From Liolophura sinensis (taxonomy: Eukaryota > Mollusca > Polyplacophora > Chitonida > Chitonidae), in the NCBI RefSeq assembly GCF_032854445.1, contig NC_088295.1:9118501-9182500 (forward strand): a stretch of 64,000 nucleotides of DNA. Reading direction: 5' to 3'. The translations under genes and the position numbers were made by a program. Below, piece after piece: positions 24,386-36,400 of this stretch. Position 1 is the stretch's first letter, and each line of letters opens with the position of its first letter. The notes below the pieces were generated by a model. That model saw nothing but the letters and a program-made list of their open reading frames with translations, searched no databases and was not told the DNA's origin.

Positions 24386-27300
24386 CGGTTTCACGCTGGC
24401 ATAATTTATACCGGCAGGTGTTGAGCGTTAGTGGACAACGGATGTTTTAAAGTCTACCGGAACCAGCTGGAAGACAGAACTGAATCTGACCTAAGATGAT
24501 TCCAGTATGATGACATCCTTGGGAAGCCCACATGTACCTAATCATTTACGGGATATTTGGCTTACTAAAGCAACTTACATACGCTTTATTTTTGACACTA
24601 GATTTGCATTTGTTTGCTACAAGGCCTTCTCTACTAAATATTTTACTTGACATAGGCTTTGATACATTTTAGTTTGCCAAACGTTCTCTAAGTTGGGAGA
24701 CAAATCTCCTCAAGAATGTTAAGTATGGTTCTGCTGGATGCCCTTAAACATTATTGGCACTTCTATTTCCTGACCCGAAATTTCTGTGAATGCTTTAACA
24801 GTTCAGCGGTGGCACACGTGTCTTAACCTGTACTCTGCTAAAAGACAGATGGACAAGTAAAGACTTGCCCTTTGAGCTGATCCATTAACAGTAGCAATTC
24901 CGAGATGGGAACAGACAGTTTTCAGGCTAAAAACGAATACAGTATGGAAAGCAATCAGTCTCAATCTCGGCGAAATCTTCTTTTGATATAGGGTGGGTGC
25001 TGCTGGAATTACCGACAGGATAGCGCCGGCTCGGGTAGGGTGCAATCCCATGCCTGGTAGGTTTACCCTGACATCATCATAAGACGTTTTGCTCTTGTTT
25101 ATAGGGGATATCGGTTGGCACCAACGCCTGAAACTATCCACCCACGTTACAGATACTTCGTACACCCAAAACTTTTATACATGGAATTTCTCTAGCGAAT
25201 TGCTATTTCCAACAATTGTTTTTTCCCTTTCTTTGTATACTTACGGGCATTTCCCTGACTTTCGCCTCTATTTCTGCCAGGTAGATAAATGTTAACAACC
25301 AAATAAGCATTTTATTTCTGTCACCACACGGCGTATAATGCTACAGACGAACTAGAGAAATTCATCCGTAAATTACAAGCATTAACACTTTGTTCTTGGC
25401 TCTGTCAGAAACCAAAGTGTCGTTTGGGACTGGAGGGACTTTGCACATGAAATGGGGCAAGACGGCAACCGATTATCTGGAATGTAACTAAAGATAAACT
25501 TTGACGCTGAATTGCTAGGGATGTCCTGGTAATCACCTTATACTAAGCCAGTGGTATGAAGCTCTTTGTCACACTGTTATATTTATAGATCATTGACTGC
25601 ATTATCTGGACACTAACAAATCAATTTCCACGGCAGTTTAAACCACTGTCCAGCCAGGTCACGAAATTAGCATGTATTTATGGAAAAATGAGAAGAGCAT
25701 ACTCTAAAAGTTTTATCATAAGTTTTTATTCGCACTTCAGTCAAATGCTTTAGTACGATTTGATTCCGTGATATATCCTCTATGAGCTGATTAGACTTGT
25801 TGATTATGTGAAAGATTTCTGTATTCAAGGATTTTCTTGCAGAAAATAATTAGAAAGTATGTTTTCATGTGGGAAATCAAATAAGGGTGAACCAGGAAAC
25901 CTACTTGTTTTGACCAATATGAGAGCTATGCGAAAAAAACGGCTAAATGAAGTTTGATTGCCATGAGCTTAGTTTTAAGCATTTCTGTGTACACCGGTAA
26001 TATATAACGATGGTACTACTTGGAGAGTCTAAGTTCTATGCATGGAAATGCATTTACATTATTTCTGTTTAGTGAATGGAGAACGGATTTTGCTCACCGT
26101 ATATTCAATGACTAAACCTTTATTTCTCCTTCTTTGTTTCACATAATGTGTTTATTCCACAGCTGTCCATACTGGCCAGTTTAAAACGTGCCAGTTTTGG
26201 AGTGGTTAATAACCACATTCTGCACGGTATAACGCTGGAGACACTACATTATCGCCTTGTATTATTTCTGATCCCGCATTCAATTTTATCCTAATATTAT
26301 TTGTTCCCAGGCTGGCCGCAAGAGAAACAGATCACGACCCCCGCGACATGTCATAACAACGGAAGGTGATTCCAGAGAACAGAACTTGGTCCACTGGGAC
26401 AAAAGTGGTACAGTAGCGTTAACAGTCAAGAGCGAGCAGGTTCCAGTCATTCTCTCTCACACCCATAAGGGCAAAAAGAGGTCAGGCCATCCCTATCTCC
26501 AGCAATCATTCCAATGACCACTACATCGCCTTCGGGCCTCGGATTGTCGACACTCAATCTTTCGTAAATAGCTAATATCACCATAGGTATTGAAATGCTA
26601 TCTTCACAGATGACTGGATGGGCCAATTACTTTGTGGTCATTTTGCATATGACTTTGGGTAAGTGACACGCCTTGCATCAATCTTGCTATCTTGCTGAAT
26701 ATGATACCCTGCATACAGTGGTTTAAATGTCGCTATCCGATACATAACGTATAAATAATGTACGATCCATTGGTTTTCATCCCTGATCAGCGGGATAGGA
26801 ATATAACATAAACAACAGTGTAACATACCTAATACACATTATACCCTATAGTGGCTAATCGTGAAAACACCGTGTAATTACAATCATCAAAACAATATAT
26901 TATATAAACAATAAATAGGCTATTAAATCGTGGATAGGCTTGGTTACCGTGAAGAATCTTCTCAATTAGAATACTTGAAATTGACTGTGGATTTTATAAA
27001 TTATTTGCTGTATTTCTTTGGAAAACAAAATTCTGAGACTATAGCGGACCAGTTCATTGACTGAGAACACAACCGTCCCGTAAGAGAGCAAAAAATCAAG
27101 CGAGTATCTTACAGTGCCTTTAAACATGATAACAACTTTTTCGTGATTGAATAAAATACTTTACCTAGTCACACATCTGTTTGAGTATCAATGAGGTAGC
27201 AATGGTGGTAAGTCCACAAAACATGGAATCTATCACGGAAAGGCATATAACACTCATCAATTTGTCCAGCTTTCTGCCAGAAAGCAGCCAAGATTCGCTC

Positions 27301-28165
27301 CAATCTAAAAACAATCACAATTAATCGCCCCATTCTCATGGAATGGATAAATCTGACAAACTTATTCGGTTCTGAAAGAAAAAATGTACCAACTGTATCC
27401 TGGAAAGGCATTTTGCTGTCAGTCTATAGTGGTCGTATTTTTAGACGTGGCAATTTAAAGAACAGGTTCCTCTGACAAACATGTCAGCTCTGAAGAATCT
27501 ACGTGTTAAACCTTTCATGAAACGGGTGTTGTTTTATCCTCAAAAAACCCCCAAAAAACAAAAAAATAAAACAGTGGATTACTCGTTTAATGATATACAT
27601 TTTTTCACATGACTTCCGTGTCCTTTATCTGTCAAATGTCAGATTCACGCAGCCCTTGATATATTTTTATCAACACTCAGCTGAAACTATTTTTTAACAC
27701 ATATAATGTTTTAGCGTTGAGGTGGTAAAAGTTTTCAGACTCCGACTTTTGTTGATATTTAAACAGACATTTAATTTTTCCTTTCATCGCTTTAAAAGCT
27801 GGTTCTAATACACTTAGTTTGAAACAGCTGACGTGTAAAGTGTGAAAGAGATTCCCAGTGAATGAAATCTGGCTTCTTAAAGCCATTTAATTCAACAGCT
27901 ATTGTAATTTCAGTAAATGATGGGGCATGGACTATGTATGCTAGTATTTGAGGGGTTTTTTGACGCTTTTTGCGAAGTTGGAAGTTATCTTCAACGAAGA
28001 TGTGAGCTAACATACATATTGATTATACTTGATTCAGCTGTCTCAACGTATTCTTTGTCTCAAATTATCCTGATCCTGAAAGAGTCTGGCTGAGTATATA
28101 TTTGAAAATGTCATCTGACCAGGCGTCTTTTTTTCCCTTGGATCTGATATTTCGTTACTATTCTG
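24386..28165. other. no gene seen
   Basis: Short open frames only, the longest at 24803-25165 (minus, 120 codons) with no recognisable domain. No clear splice-linked coding pattern. Confidence 0.4.

Positions 28166-28196
<31 letters not shown>
28166..28196. repeat. (AT)n microsatellite
   Basis: An uninterrupted AT run of about 13-14 dinucleotides. Confidence 0.95.
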
Positions 28197-29224
28197 GCCA
28201 TAAAGATGATGAGTAATTCGATCACACATACTCATCTATGTGATTTATTTTAGTTCTTACATCAAGCGTGTAATTCTTCCGTTATGTGTTATATGTGAGA
28301 GTGCTGTTGTCGTCAGGCTTTGAGGTGTTATTGCTTACGGTGAAGCAGGCATTGTCGGTTATACCACCATTATTAGACATAGAATAGACAAAACGCTGAC
28401 GGGTCGAATCCATGTGTCAACTGTTTCACAAAGATAATTTAAACAGAGGACGGTAAATACCATGTTTTATTCATCGCCCAGCCCTGTAAGACCGCCTTGT
28501 CCCCTCCTTGACGGCCAGCTGATAACAGACTAGCTTACAATTAATGGCATATTGACGAGCCCGGTGAAGCTTTCGGGAAATCCCCCGTCTCTATTCGTTA
28601 GCGATGTATTTTCCTTGATGAATTCTAGATGGGTGAGCCGAATACGCTGATAAAGGGTGTAGCTAAAAGAAAGGAGAATTTCAATAATGTTGCCTAACTT
28701 TTTTAAACTGGAGTAAATTATAGCATTACTTTAACAAATTCCTCACTATAATGATGAAATAGATCGTAATTAGTTGATAGTATAAGGTAACAGAGTATGA
28801 TCTAGGACAGCGCCTGTAGATGACGTTTATCTTATCATAGGCAAGACCACCTAAGCTTGTTTGAAAGTAATGTTTCTCTTCCACCAGACATTCGAAATGT
28901 TGAGATACCTAACATCTAAGATATAATGAAGAGGCCTGTATAGCTGTGAAGTGTGTAGTGTAAAAAGGGCATGTTTATATTTAATTCGCTAATAGCTAAC
29001 CGGGAACAACCGCTCCAATTGTTTTGTTGATGTATAATAAAGGTAAACTTGCGGTAACATTTGCAAACCGTATGTTCTCAAGCCATGGATATATGTATTA
29101 TTATCCTAACATTTTACTAATCTGTCTAAGCTAATTTATCTCGTATGACAGTGATTACACGTAACTGGGAAATTCATTGTAAACCATTGGTTTTTCCGGT
29201 ACTCCTTACATAGAAACCAAACTA
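28197..29224. other. no gene seen
   Basis: No supported feature. Confidence 0.45.
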
Positions 29225-29325
29225 ATGAGAGATGGGTTCGAGCCTTCGACCTAATGTTGAGAGAGGCTGATCAGCTGTGCCCAGAACAGCGTTCTATTCT
29301 ACTGAGCCAGTGTGGCGCCCGCTCT
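29225..29325 (-). mobile_element. tRNA-like SINE head (degenerate)
   Basis: On the minus strand the segment reads 'tggctcagtagaatagaacg' (A-box-like) and then, some 45 bases on, 'ggctcgaaccc' (B-box-like). This layout fits a polymerase III promoter derived from a tRNA. No complete cloverleaf is apparent, so I call it a pseudo-tRNA or SINE head. Confidence 0.45.
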
Positions 29326-32300
29326 GGTTTTACTGTTGCCAAAAGATAGGACAAGTTTTAGTGCATGTCGTGCCTAATAAAACGCAAAACAAAATTACAA
29401 ACTGGAAATTGGCAATCTGCAATAGCCAAATGCGCTCGTTTGAAAGAGTGAAATTGTTGCTAAATATAGATCTTTCACGATTTGAAAGTTTGCAAGTAGT
29501 TGTTTGTATCATCAGCCCTTAATTCCTATTTGCATAATTTGAATGATGGAACCGCTGGTTGAGAGAGGATCCAATTATCCCATTTGCCTTTTGTGATTGA
29601 AAAGGCACATAACACAATTTGCCTGCATGTGCCATTAAATCTGTTCGTCAGCTTCAAGTTTCATTGGGTATTGAAACATTTGTCGTTGATGTTACACTCC
29701 ATAACTCCATGCTCACCGTGTGTTCATTACTGCACGGAATAAGGCTGTGTATTGATTCAGGCTGTTGTTGAAATGATTACATTTTAAATCAGTACATTAA
29801 ATTTTACTATTGAATTAGGTAATCGTAACAGTATACTTCAAACTTTACATGACATACACGTTGACATTATATATATATCCATAATATCTATGTTACTAAA
29901 TGAATATATGATGTGAAATGTAATTAAACACATACATATATTAAATTACATTATTTTCTGGTTTGTTAATGTCAATATGACAGTACATTTCACAGTGTTA
30001 AAGTGAAATTCACTAAGATATTGCAAATTAGACTGTCTTTCGGGGAAAACATTTTGTGACACTTCTCAACATTACATTATCAACAACAGACAGTTCAGAT
30101 TCTTCTTTATCTCTGCAAAACGACAATGCTCTCAGAAGATAACATGGAAGTTAAAATGGTGACTTTATCAACGTTACGTCAGCATAACAATACGAGGTCG
30201 TGAAAATGCTTGTAATAATCACACGTACACGCCCCTCTTTTGTGCCATGGTAATTATGATGCTTTTCATCTACCGTCACACGTTTAAATACAAAAATAGG
30301 TTCTTCAGGCATTACTCCATCAAACACCTAAATTTTCTAATATATATAATATAGAATATGCAGTTCATTTGTACAAAAAAAATAATAGAAGGCTCAGCAG
30401 ATTTAGACTGAGGAATGATGTAGTGGATGATGTAATGATTTCATGTAGACAATGAAAAGAGCGACAGGCATGGCAGGTTGTGAGGTTGGTGAGCCTTCTA
30501 TTGTTTGAATAGCTGAAATGTGTAAATTTTGAGACGTCAAATATGCGACTTCTCAGTTTTTGTCGGAGTGGGCTGGGGGTGACGTAAGCATATCGGTTTT
30601 ACGCTTACGTGATACTTTTATGAACAGTTACAATCACATGGCAATTCAAACACATATAATGTACACTCTTAGAATAGTTGCGATAATTAATAGAAATGAG
30701 GTTTAAAATTTGAATTTCAACATCCCATAATTGATGACTTTTGTCTGAAGGATTGTAATGTGGTTTCTTAATTATGGCGTTAACGCTTTTGATTATTGAC
30801 TATGGTTGCAAAATGGTTTATATGGTCCAACCCATACACTTGACCGCCATCAAATGACAGAAATATAACTACCTGCAAACATCAATCAGCTACATAAATC
30901 ACATATTGTTTCTTTTGGATCTCATTTGGTTTTGATATTTGTAAGTATTATAATGCACTCTATACAGGAAATTGTCCTATTGATGCATTTCACATAGTTA
31001 TGGTTTTTCTGATGAAGTCATAACAGAATTGTTCAGATTTTTATAGTAGTTCGTTTGTGTCGAAACGAAGAAATACTCAGTCAGTCGTCCGCGATCGTTG
31101 GGTGACGTTTTTTCTAGAATTGCATTTCCGCTTAATAAGTTAAATCGCCCACAACGACTTTGATCTGCGCTAAACTTAGAACGGGTCTGAGCCATATTAG
31201 CATTTTCAGTTATCCCATATATTTCTGCTTGCGATTTAATATAATCAATTACTCGTAACCATCAAACCCAAAATGGAAAGAGAATTTTTGTGCGCAACTG
31301 TCGTTTGGCCATACATAATGCTATTCTCTCTTCCTCTCTAGGGCTATGTAACATCCGCAGCTTGTTTTATTTCTACTTCTGATATTATCGATATAAACTT
31401 GCTTTCGGCTTCTTTGAGAGGTTGCGCTGAATCACACAAGGCCCATTGACCAGAACGTTCCTGAACTAAGATGTTGGATAAAAGAGCGGATTATTTATTA
31501 CCCTGGCGCTTAACTAAATATTCTTTTTGGTATCGGTCAATAGTTAACTTTTTCACAGCGTGCTTAACATCGGCATGGTTTTTTTGTCTGGTTGCTTTTA
31601 TTGTTTTGACATGAATCAAGACGGGTCACCAGATATGAATACATCCAATCTGTAGTATGTTTTACCAACTGACAATGGACGCATTGGTTGTTGTCATATC
31701 TACCAGTGCACCAGTGAACCAAGCTGTGGAACTATTTCTGGTACCAATCGAAATAATGTAACAAAGAGGTTCCAAAAACCAATAAATGTGTGGCAATCCT
31801 TCAGCCGTCAAACGAATGCCAGCAGGACTAAACGTGCCCGTGTGTTCAGATTTGTCCACTTAAAAGACTAATATGATATCAACTCAGTCTAGCTAACTTC
31901 GGCACGGCAAGACAATTTAAAACATCCATAGAGGCTGTTAGGATTTGACTCTATCATTGACTAGATTTACATCGTTTTGCAAAAACTGTACATAATCAAT
32001 ATTTTGATTTTATCTTGAGAAAAGAATCGTAATTCCTCTGACACCTAGCGCAACCCGCAGGTTATTCAAACTATTGCTTATCAGGCTCGTAACTGGTAGT
32101 CAAAAACTGACGTTGAGAAAAACTGTGATGGGAAATGCCTTGTAAACTTGTTTCATTAGAACGTGTTATGATATAATAATAAAAAGGTTAAAAGACATGA
32201 AGGAGAAGGGCACCCAATCACATATGATTTCAGTGAAAGACGAGAACAAGAAACTGGTGATGGTTAAATAAATTAGAATCTTCAAAAGGCAGAACTTTAA

Positions 32301-32370
32301 ACAAACAGACTATCGGTAGGCCATATTAATGGTTTATCTATTTATTTCCTTTTTTCTGTGTTTATTTGTT
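29326..32370. other. no gene seen
   Basis: AT-rich. The missing first exon of the receptor gene could lie here or further upstream, but I could not identify it. Confidence 0.4.
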
Positions 32371-32475
32371 TGTATATTTATTTATTACACGACGGCGGTA
32401 ATAGTTTTGAGCGACATAAACCGGACGGGTATGGATTTGAACTACCGACCATATTTGACAAAGAGCTAAGAGACA
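32371..32475 (-). mobile_element. possible degraded SINE fragment
   Basis: A TTTA-rich tract followed by 'acgacggcggtaatag', 'cataaaccggacggg' and 'gatttgaactaccgacc'. The same order of blocks is seen on the minus-strand SINE copies at 42505-42660 and 58690-58925, but the match here is weak. Confidence 0.35.
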
Positions 32476-32795
32476 AAGGCAGCAAGGATTTGGTCGTTCG
32501 AAGCCTTTTGTATGCATGCTGGGAAATATTTTCGCGGTTTAGTCTGGCTCCAGCTAACTAACAAAAATGAATTTAGAACACACGCGTGATCGAGCTATTC
32601 TAACGGGAGTTCACACCAATCTAAATCGAGTCAAATCATATCAAGTTTTATTTACAGGCTGTGTTAATATGACATCACCTACTTCTGTAAACAAACAACA
32701 CCAGGTTAAAGTTATACAATCAATAAAATGCCGAATTATTTACAAGGTTTTGAGATTTAATCCTACATTTTATGCGCGAAATTTTAAATCAAAAC

Positions 32796-32991
32796 GAAAT
32801 TTTGTTGGATAAAATATACACATTGAGAGTCCTCGTTTTTTGTGAACTGTAGCTGATTCTTACAAATTAAGGTCGATCAAGACTCATTATCTTTGGAATT
32901 CAGTCGTGGAGATTGTTCCTGAAAACAACAACTTTATAGGAATGGAAAAAGTTGAGTAAAATCTTCAGAAAAGACCTACAGTGTTTCAATC
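32796..32991. repeat. 196-bp direct repeat, copy A
   Basis: Nearly identical to 34173-34368 and in the same orientation. Both contain 'cattgagagtcctcgttttt' and 'cagtcgtggagattgttcct'. Copy A lies about 250 bp upstream of the first identified receptor exon; copy B lies in a downstream intron. Confidence 0.92.
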
Positions 32992-33244
32992 GTTTCTCTC
33001 CCAGGAAACTGTGCTGTCCCATTAACCATCCTCATTGAATCGCTTTTCCACAGTGACAACTTTCAATTCATGCACTACACATAAGTGAGTTTTATCTCAT
33101 AGTTGTAGAAGAAACAGAGAAAACAAGCAAGTAACAGGAATATGTTCATGCTAATTTTGTATCAGGCTTTTGTCTTTTCGTTTTTCTAACTTTTTGCGAC
33201 AAAACCAGTGGATTTTAAGAGCCCGACCTCTTTTCCTGTTTCAG

Positions 33245-33441
33245 TTTACGAGGTGCGCGCCTCTCACGAAAAGCGGCTCATCAGAGACTTACTCAAATTG
33301 TACAAGAACGCAGGTCGCGTGGGTCGTCCAGTGAATGACAGCAATGAAGGGATAGACGTGGAGTATGGCTTATCTATGATACAGATTCTTGATCTGGATG
33401 AACGCAACCAAGTCCTCACCACGAATGTCTGGGGCAACTAC
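33245..33441 (+). CDS. receptor exon: N-terminal ligand-binding region
   Basis: The acceptor 'cctgtttcag' ends at 33244 and the donor 'gtaagt' begins at 33442. The exon opens with two bases of a split codon (phase 1) and ends in phase 0. It encodes residues 1-65: the N-terminal helix ('[12 protein letters not shown]'), a conserved NDS glycosylation site, and 'NQVLTTNVW' ending in the complementary-face Trp. In vertebrate homologues this part is usually divided between two exons. The preceding exon should carry the signal peptide and end after the first base of a codon. Confidence 0.93.
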
Positions 33442-36400
33442 GTAAGTACTTTGGATTCCGAGCCCCTGACAATATTATTCATTTAAGATTAATAAAAGAA
33501 TAATGATGGTGGCCGGATATGGCCAGCTAATTACATCCTTAAAGTTTGAGCATATAACGCATCTATACCAGGAAAATGTTTCTAATGTGACCTTGGCGTC
33601 CTTGAATGGAAAATTGACACATCGCTTACACATAGGGCATTTGGGTCGTATTACTACTTGCATTTTATTTTGAATTTGTGTCTGCAGAAATGGAGGGACA
33701 TTTTACTGACCTGGAATCCAGTGGACTATGGAAATGTGACAACTGTCCGTGTTCCGACTTCAAAAATTTGGCTTCCAGATATAAAGTTGTATAATTAGTA
33801 AGTAATGTTTCACATTCTGAAATAAATCTAACTCCTACCATTGATTCATAAACAGGTTTTGATGAAAGTTACCTATGCCAGTTGTGTACGACTGAAAATA
33901 TGGTCCACAATTTTGATTGTTTGACGTACTCATTAAATGACAGCATATGTCGCTATGTTGTTATATACAACTGGAAGGATAGTTTGCGTTCGTAGATCCA
34001 CTGATTATTTTCATTCAATAGAATATTACAAAGAAAACCAAAGTTTCATTTTGGTAAAACTACATTTCTGACATAGTCTGGAACTTGGGCGCATTTTCAA
34101 ACAGCAAAAAATTGATATTCAAGGCTATGCTAAATAAAGTTCACTCCCGTTAAACCAGATTACAGTCACAAAGAAATTTTGTTGAATAAAATATACACAT
34201 TGAGAGTCCTCGTTTTTTGTGAACTGTAGCTGATTCTTACAAATTAAGGTCGATCAAGGCTCATTATCTTTGGAATTCAGTCGTGGAGATTGTTCCTGAA
34301 AACAACAACTTTATAGGAATGGAAAAAGTTGAGTAAAATCTGCACAAAAGAACTACAGTGTTTCAATCCTAGTCTGGAACCTGGGGGCATTTTCAAACAG
34401 CAAAAAATTGATATTCAAGGCTATGCTAAATAAAGTTCACTCCCGTTAAACCAGATTTCAGTCACAAAGAAACAGAGAACACAAAGAAAACAGTGAGAGG
34501 AGCTGTCAACTTTCACTTATAGAAGTGGATATGGACGAATAACTCACATGACCCAATTTCCTGACGATGGTATTGATGTGTGTTGAAATATAGATTGATT
34601 GAAGCCTTGATTTTCTCAGCTACACCTGTACTTTAAGGATACTTTCAAGACACTATTTCAAAATTTCCAGTATTTGAACAGATTTGTCCTTTCTGGTGGA
34701 AATGATTTTCACTGCTTAACTTTGCATAAATCCATCTCAATTTCGTACTTTATATATTTTCTTAGTTCTTTGGTGGGGTTTTTGTTGAATGTTGTTTTGG
34801 AAACTAGTTTGCCTATTATTGACCCGGGATGCCAATTTCGGCTAGTATTTGCATGTCTGTTTTGATGCCTAGTCTTGTATTTAGATGGAAATTGTGCTGT
34901 ACGTGGTCTATGTGTTAAGAAGGTAAATGTGTTGGTTGCAGTGCTGACACACGACTACAGGAGCTCCGAGAGGCCTTGGCCGTAGTGTATAGCGACGGTA
35001 CCGTTATGTGGATCCCCCAAGGAATCTATAAGAGTTCCTGCTCTATAGACATCACACACTTCCCCTTTGACGAACAACGATGTAAGATGAAGTTTGGATC
35101 TTGGACCTACGATGGCGCTAAACTGGACGTCCACTTTTATGACAACGGGACGGGCTTTGATTTCGGGGACTATATAGAGAGCAATGAATGGGACATCAAG
35201 GAGTTTACTGCCAAGAAAAACATCAAAAAATACAACTGTTGTCCGGAGATTTACCCGGACTTGACCTTTTCAATGGTCCTAAAACGAAAGGTGGCTTTCT
35301 ATAACTACATTCTGATTCTGCCTTGTGTTCTCCTTTCTTCTTTGACGCTCGTGCTCTTTTGGCTGCCTCCGGAATCCCCGGCTAAGATGCAACTGGGTAA
35401 TATATTTAATATCTGCAGCACACACTGCATAATTACAGCTAAACAGGCGAATGTTTGTGAATATCTTTCTTGAATGACAAGGTACAGGCACAACGCCTAT
35501 TGGTAATATACTCGTAAACTAGAGAACCAAGCCCGGTGACGAAAGAATCTAAAGGTCGTTTAGTGCTTGGGCTATTGGGCGCTTCTAGGGGAACTTTAGT
35601 ACGTGTTATGGTGTGATTTTGATTTCTCCATTTAACATCTCCCTCACCAGACGACACTGGAGGCGATTCCAGACAGTTAATTATCGCACAGAATGATCGA
35701 TTTCCCCTCAAGCACAACGTCCTGACCCATAACTGCTATGTCCGATGTCTGGTCTTCAATAACTAAAGCCTACAGTGTGATGATGACAATAAAGGATTAT
35801 CATTTAGTTTTCTATATCCAATAAGTGGCTATTAATCAAGCACGAATAAAGGTATAGGTGTATAAAAGTTAGTACTGGTTTTCTATCAACATTTTATGTG
35901 ACACAGTAGCATATATTGCTTATGGTTACCAAACACTGATCTCAGATACTATTCAAAATGAAGAAAGTATCTAATTGTAATTATTGAAAAATATGAACAC
36001 TAAACGTAAAGTTTGGATTTTCTTATTGCAGGTATGAACATTTTCGTGGCGTTCTTTGTGCTTCTGCTTCTCTTGGCTGAATCAACGCCTCCTGCGGCTA
36101 CTTCTATTCCGCTTATAGGTAAGTCTCCTCGCGCTATAAATGTGTGTAGGGGTTGACTTATGCCAGGCAAACTCTTACACTGAGTTCGTCTTACAGACAT
36201 TGCATGTTACAGCCCTGGACCCGGTTTCATGAAGCTTCTTAAGTTCAGTAATTGAACTGCTTAAATTGGCAGTTTGTTGTCTAACAAATCCTTCATGGAT
36301 AATTTTTTACCTTCATGGATAATTTTTTTCTCCAAAAAACATAAATATTTTCGTGAAAACGGGCCCTGGTAATGCATTAGACTTACATGAACATTCATAA

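Noticed and set aside
32329-32397. ATG followed by a hydrophobic stretch and a GT, as a candidate receptor signal-peptide exon
   Set aside because: The GT after 32397 gives phase 0, but the next exon needs a phase-1 donor. The hydrophobic codons come from TTT/TTA runs typical of a SINE tail.
33142-33186. Short hydrophobic frame just before the first receptor exon
   Set aside because: It ends in a TAA before the acceptor and has no in-phase donor.
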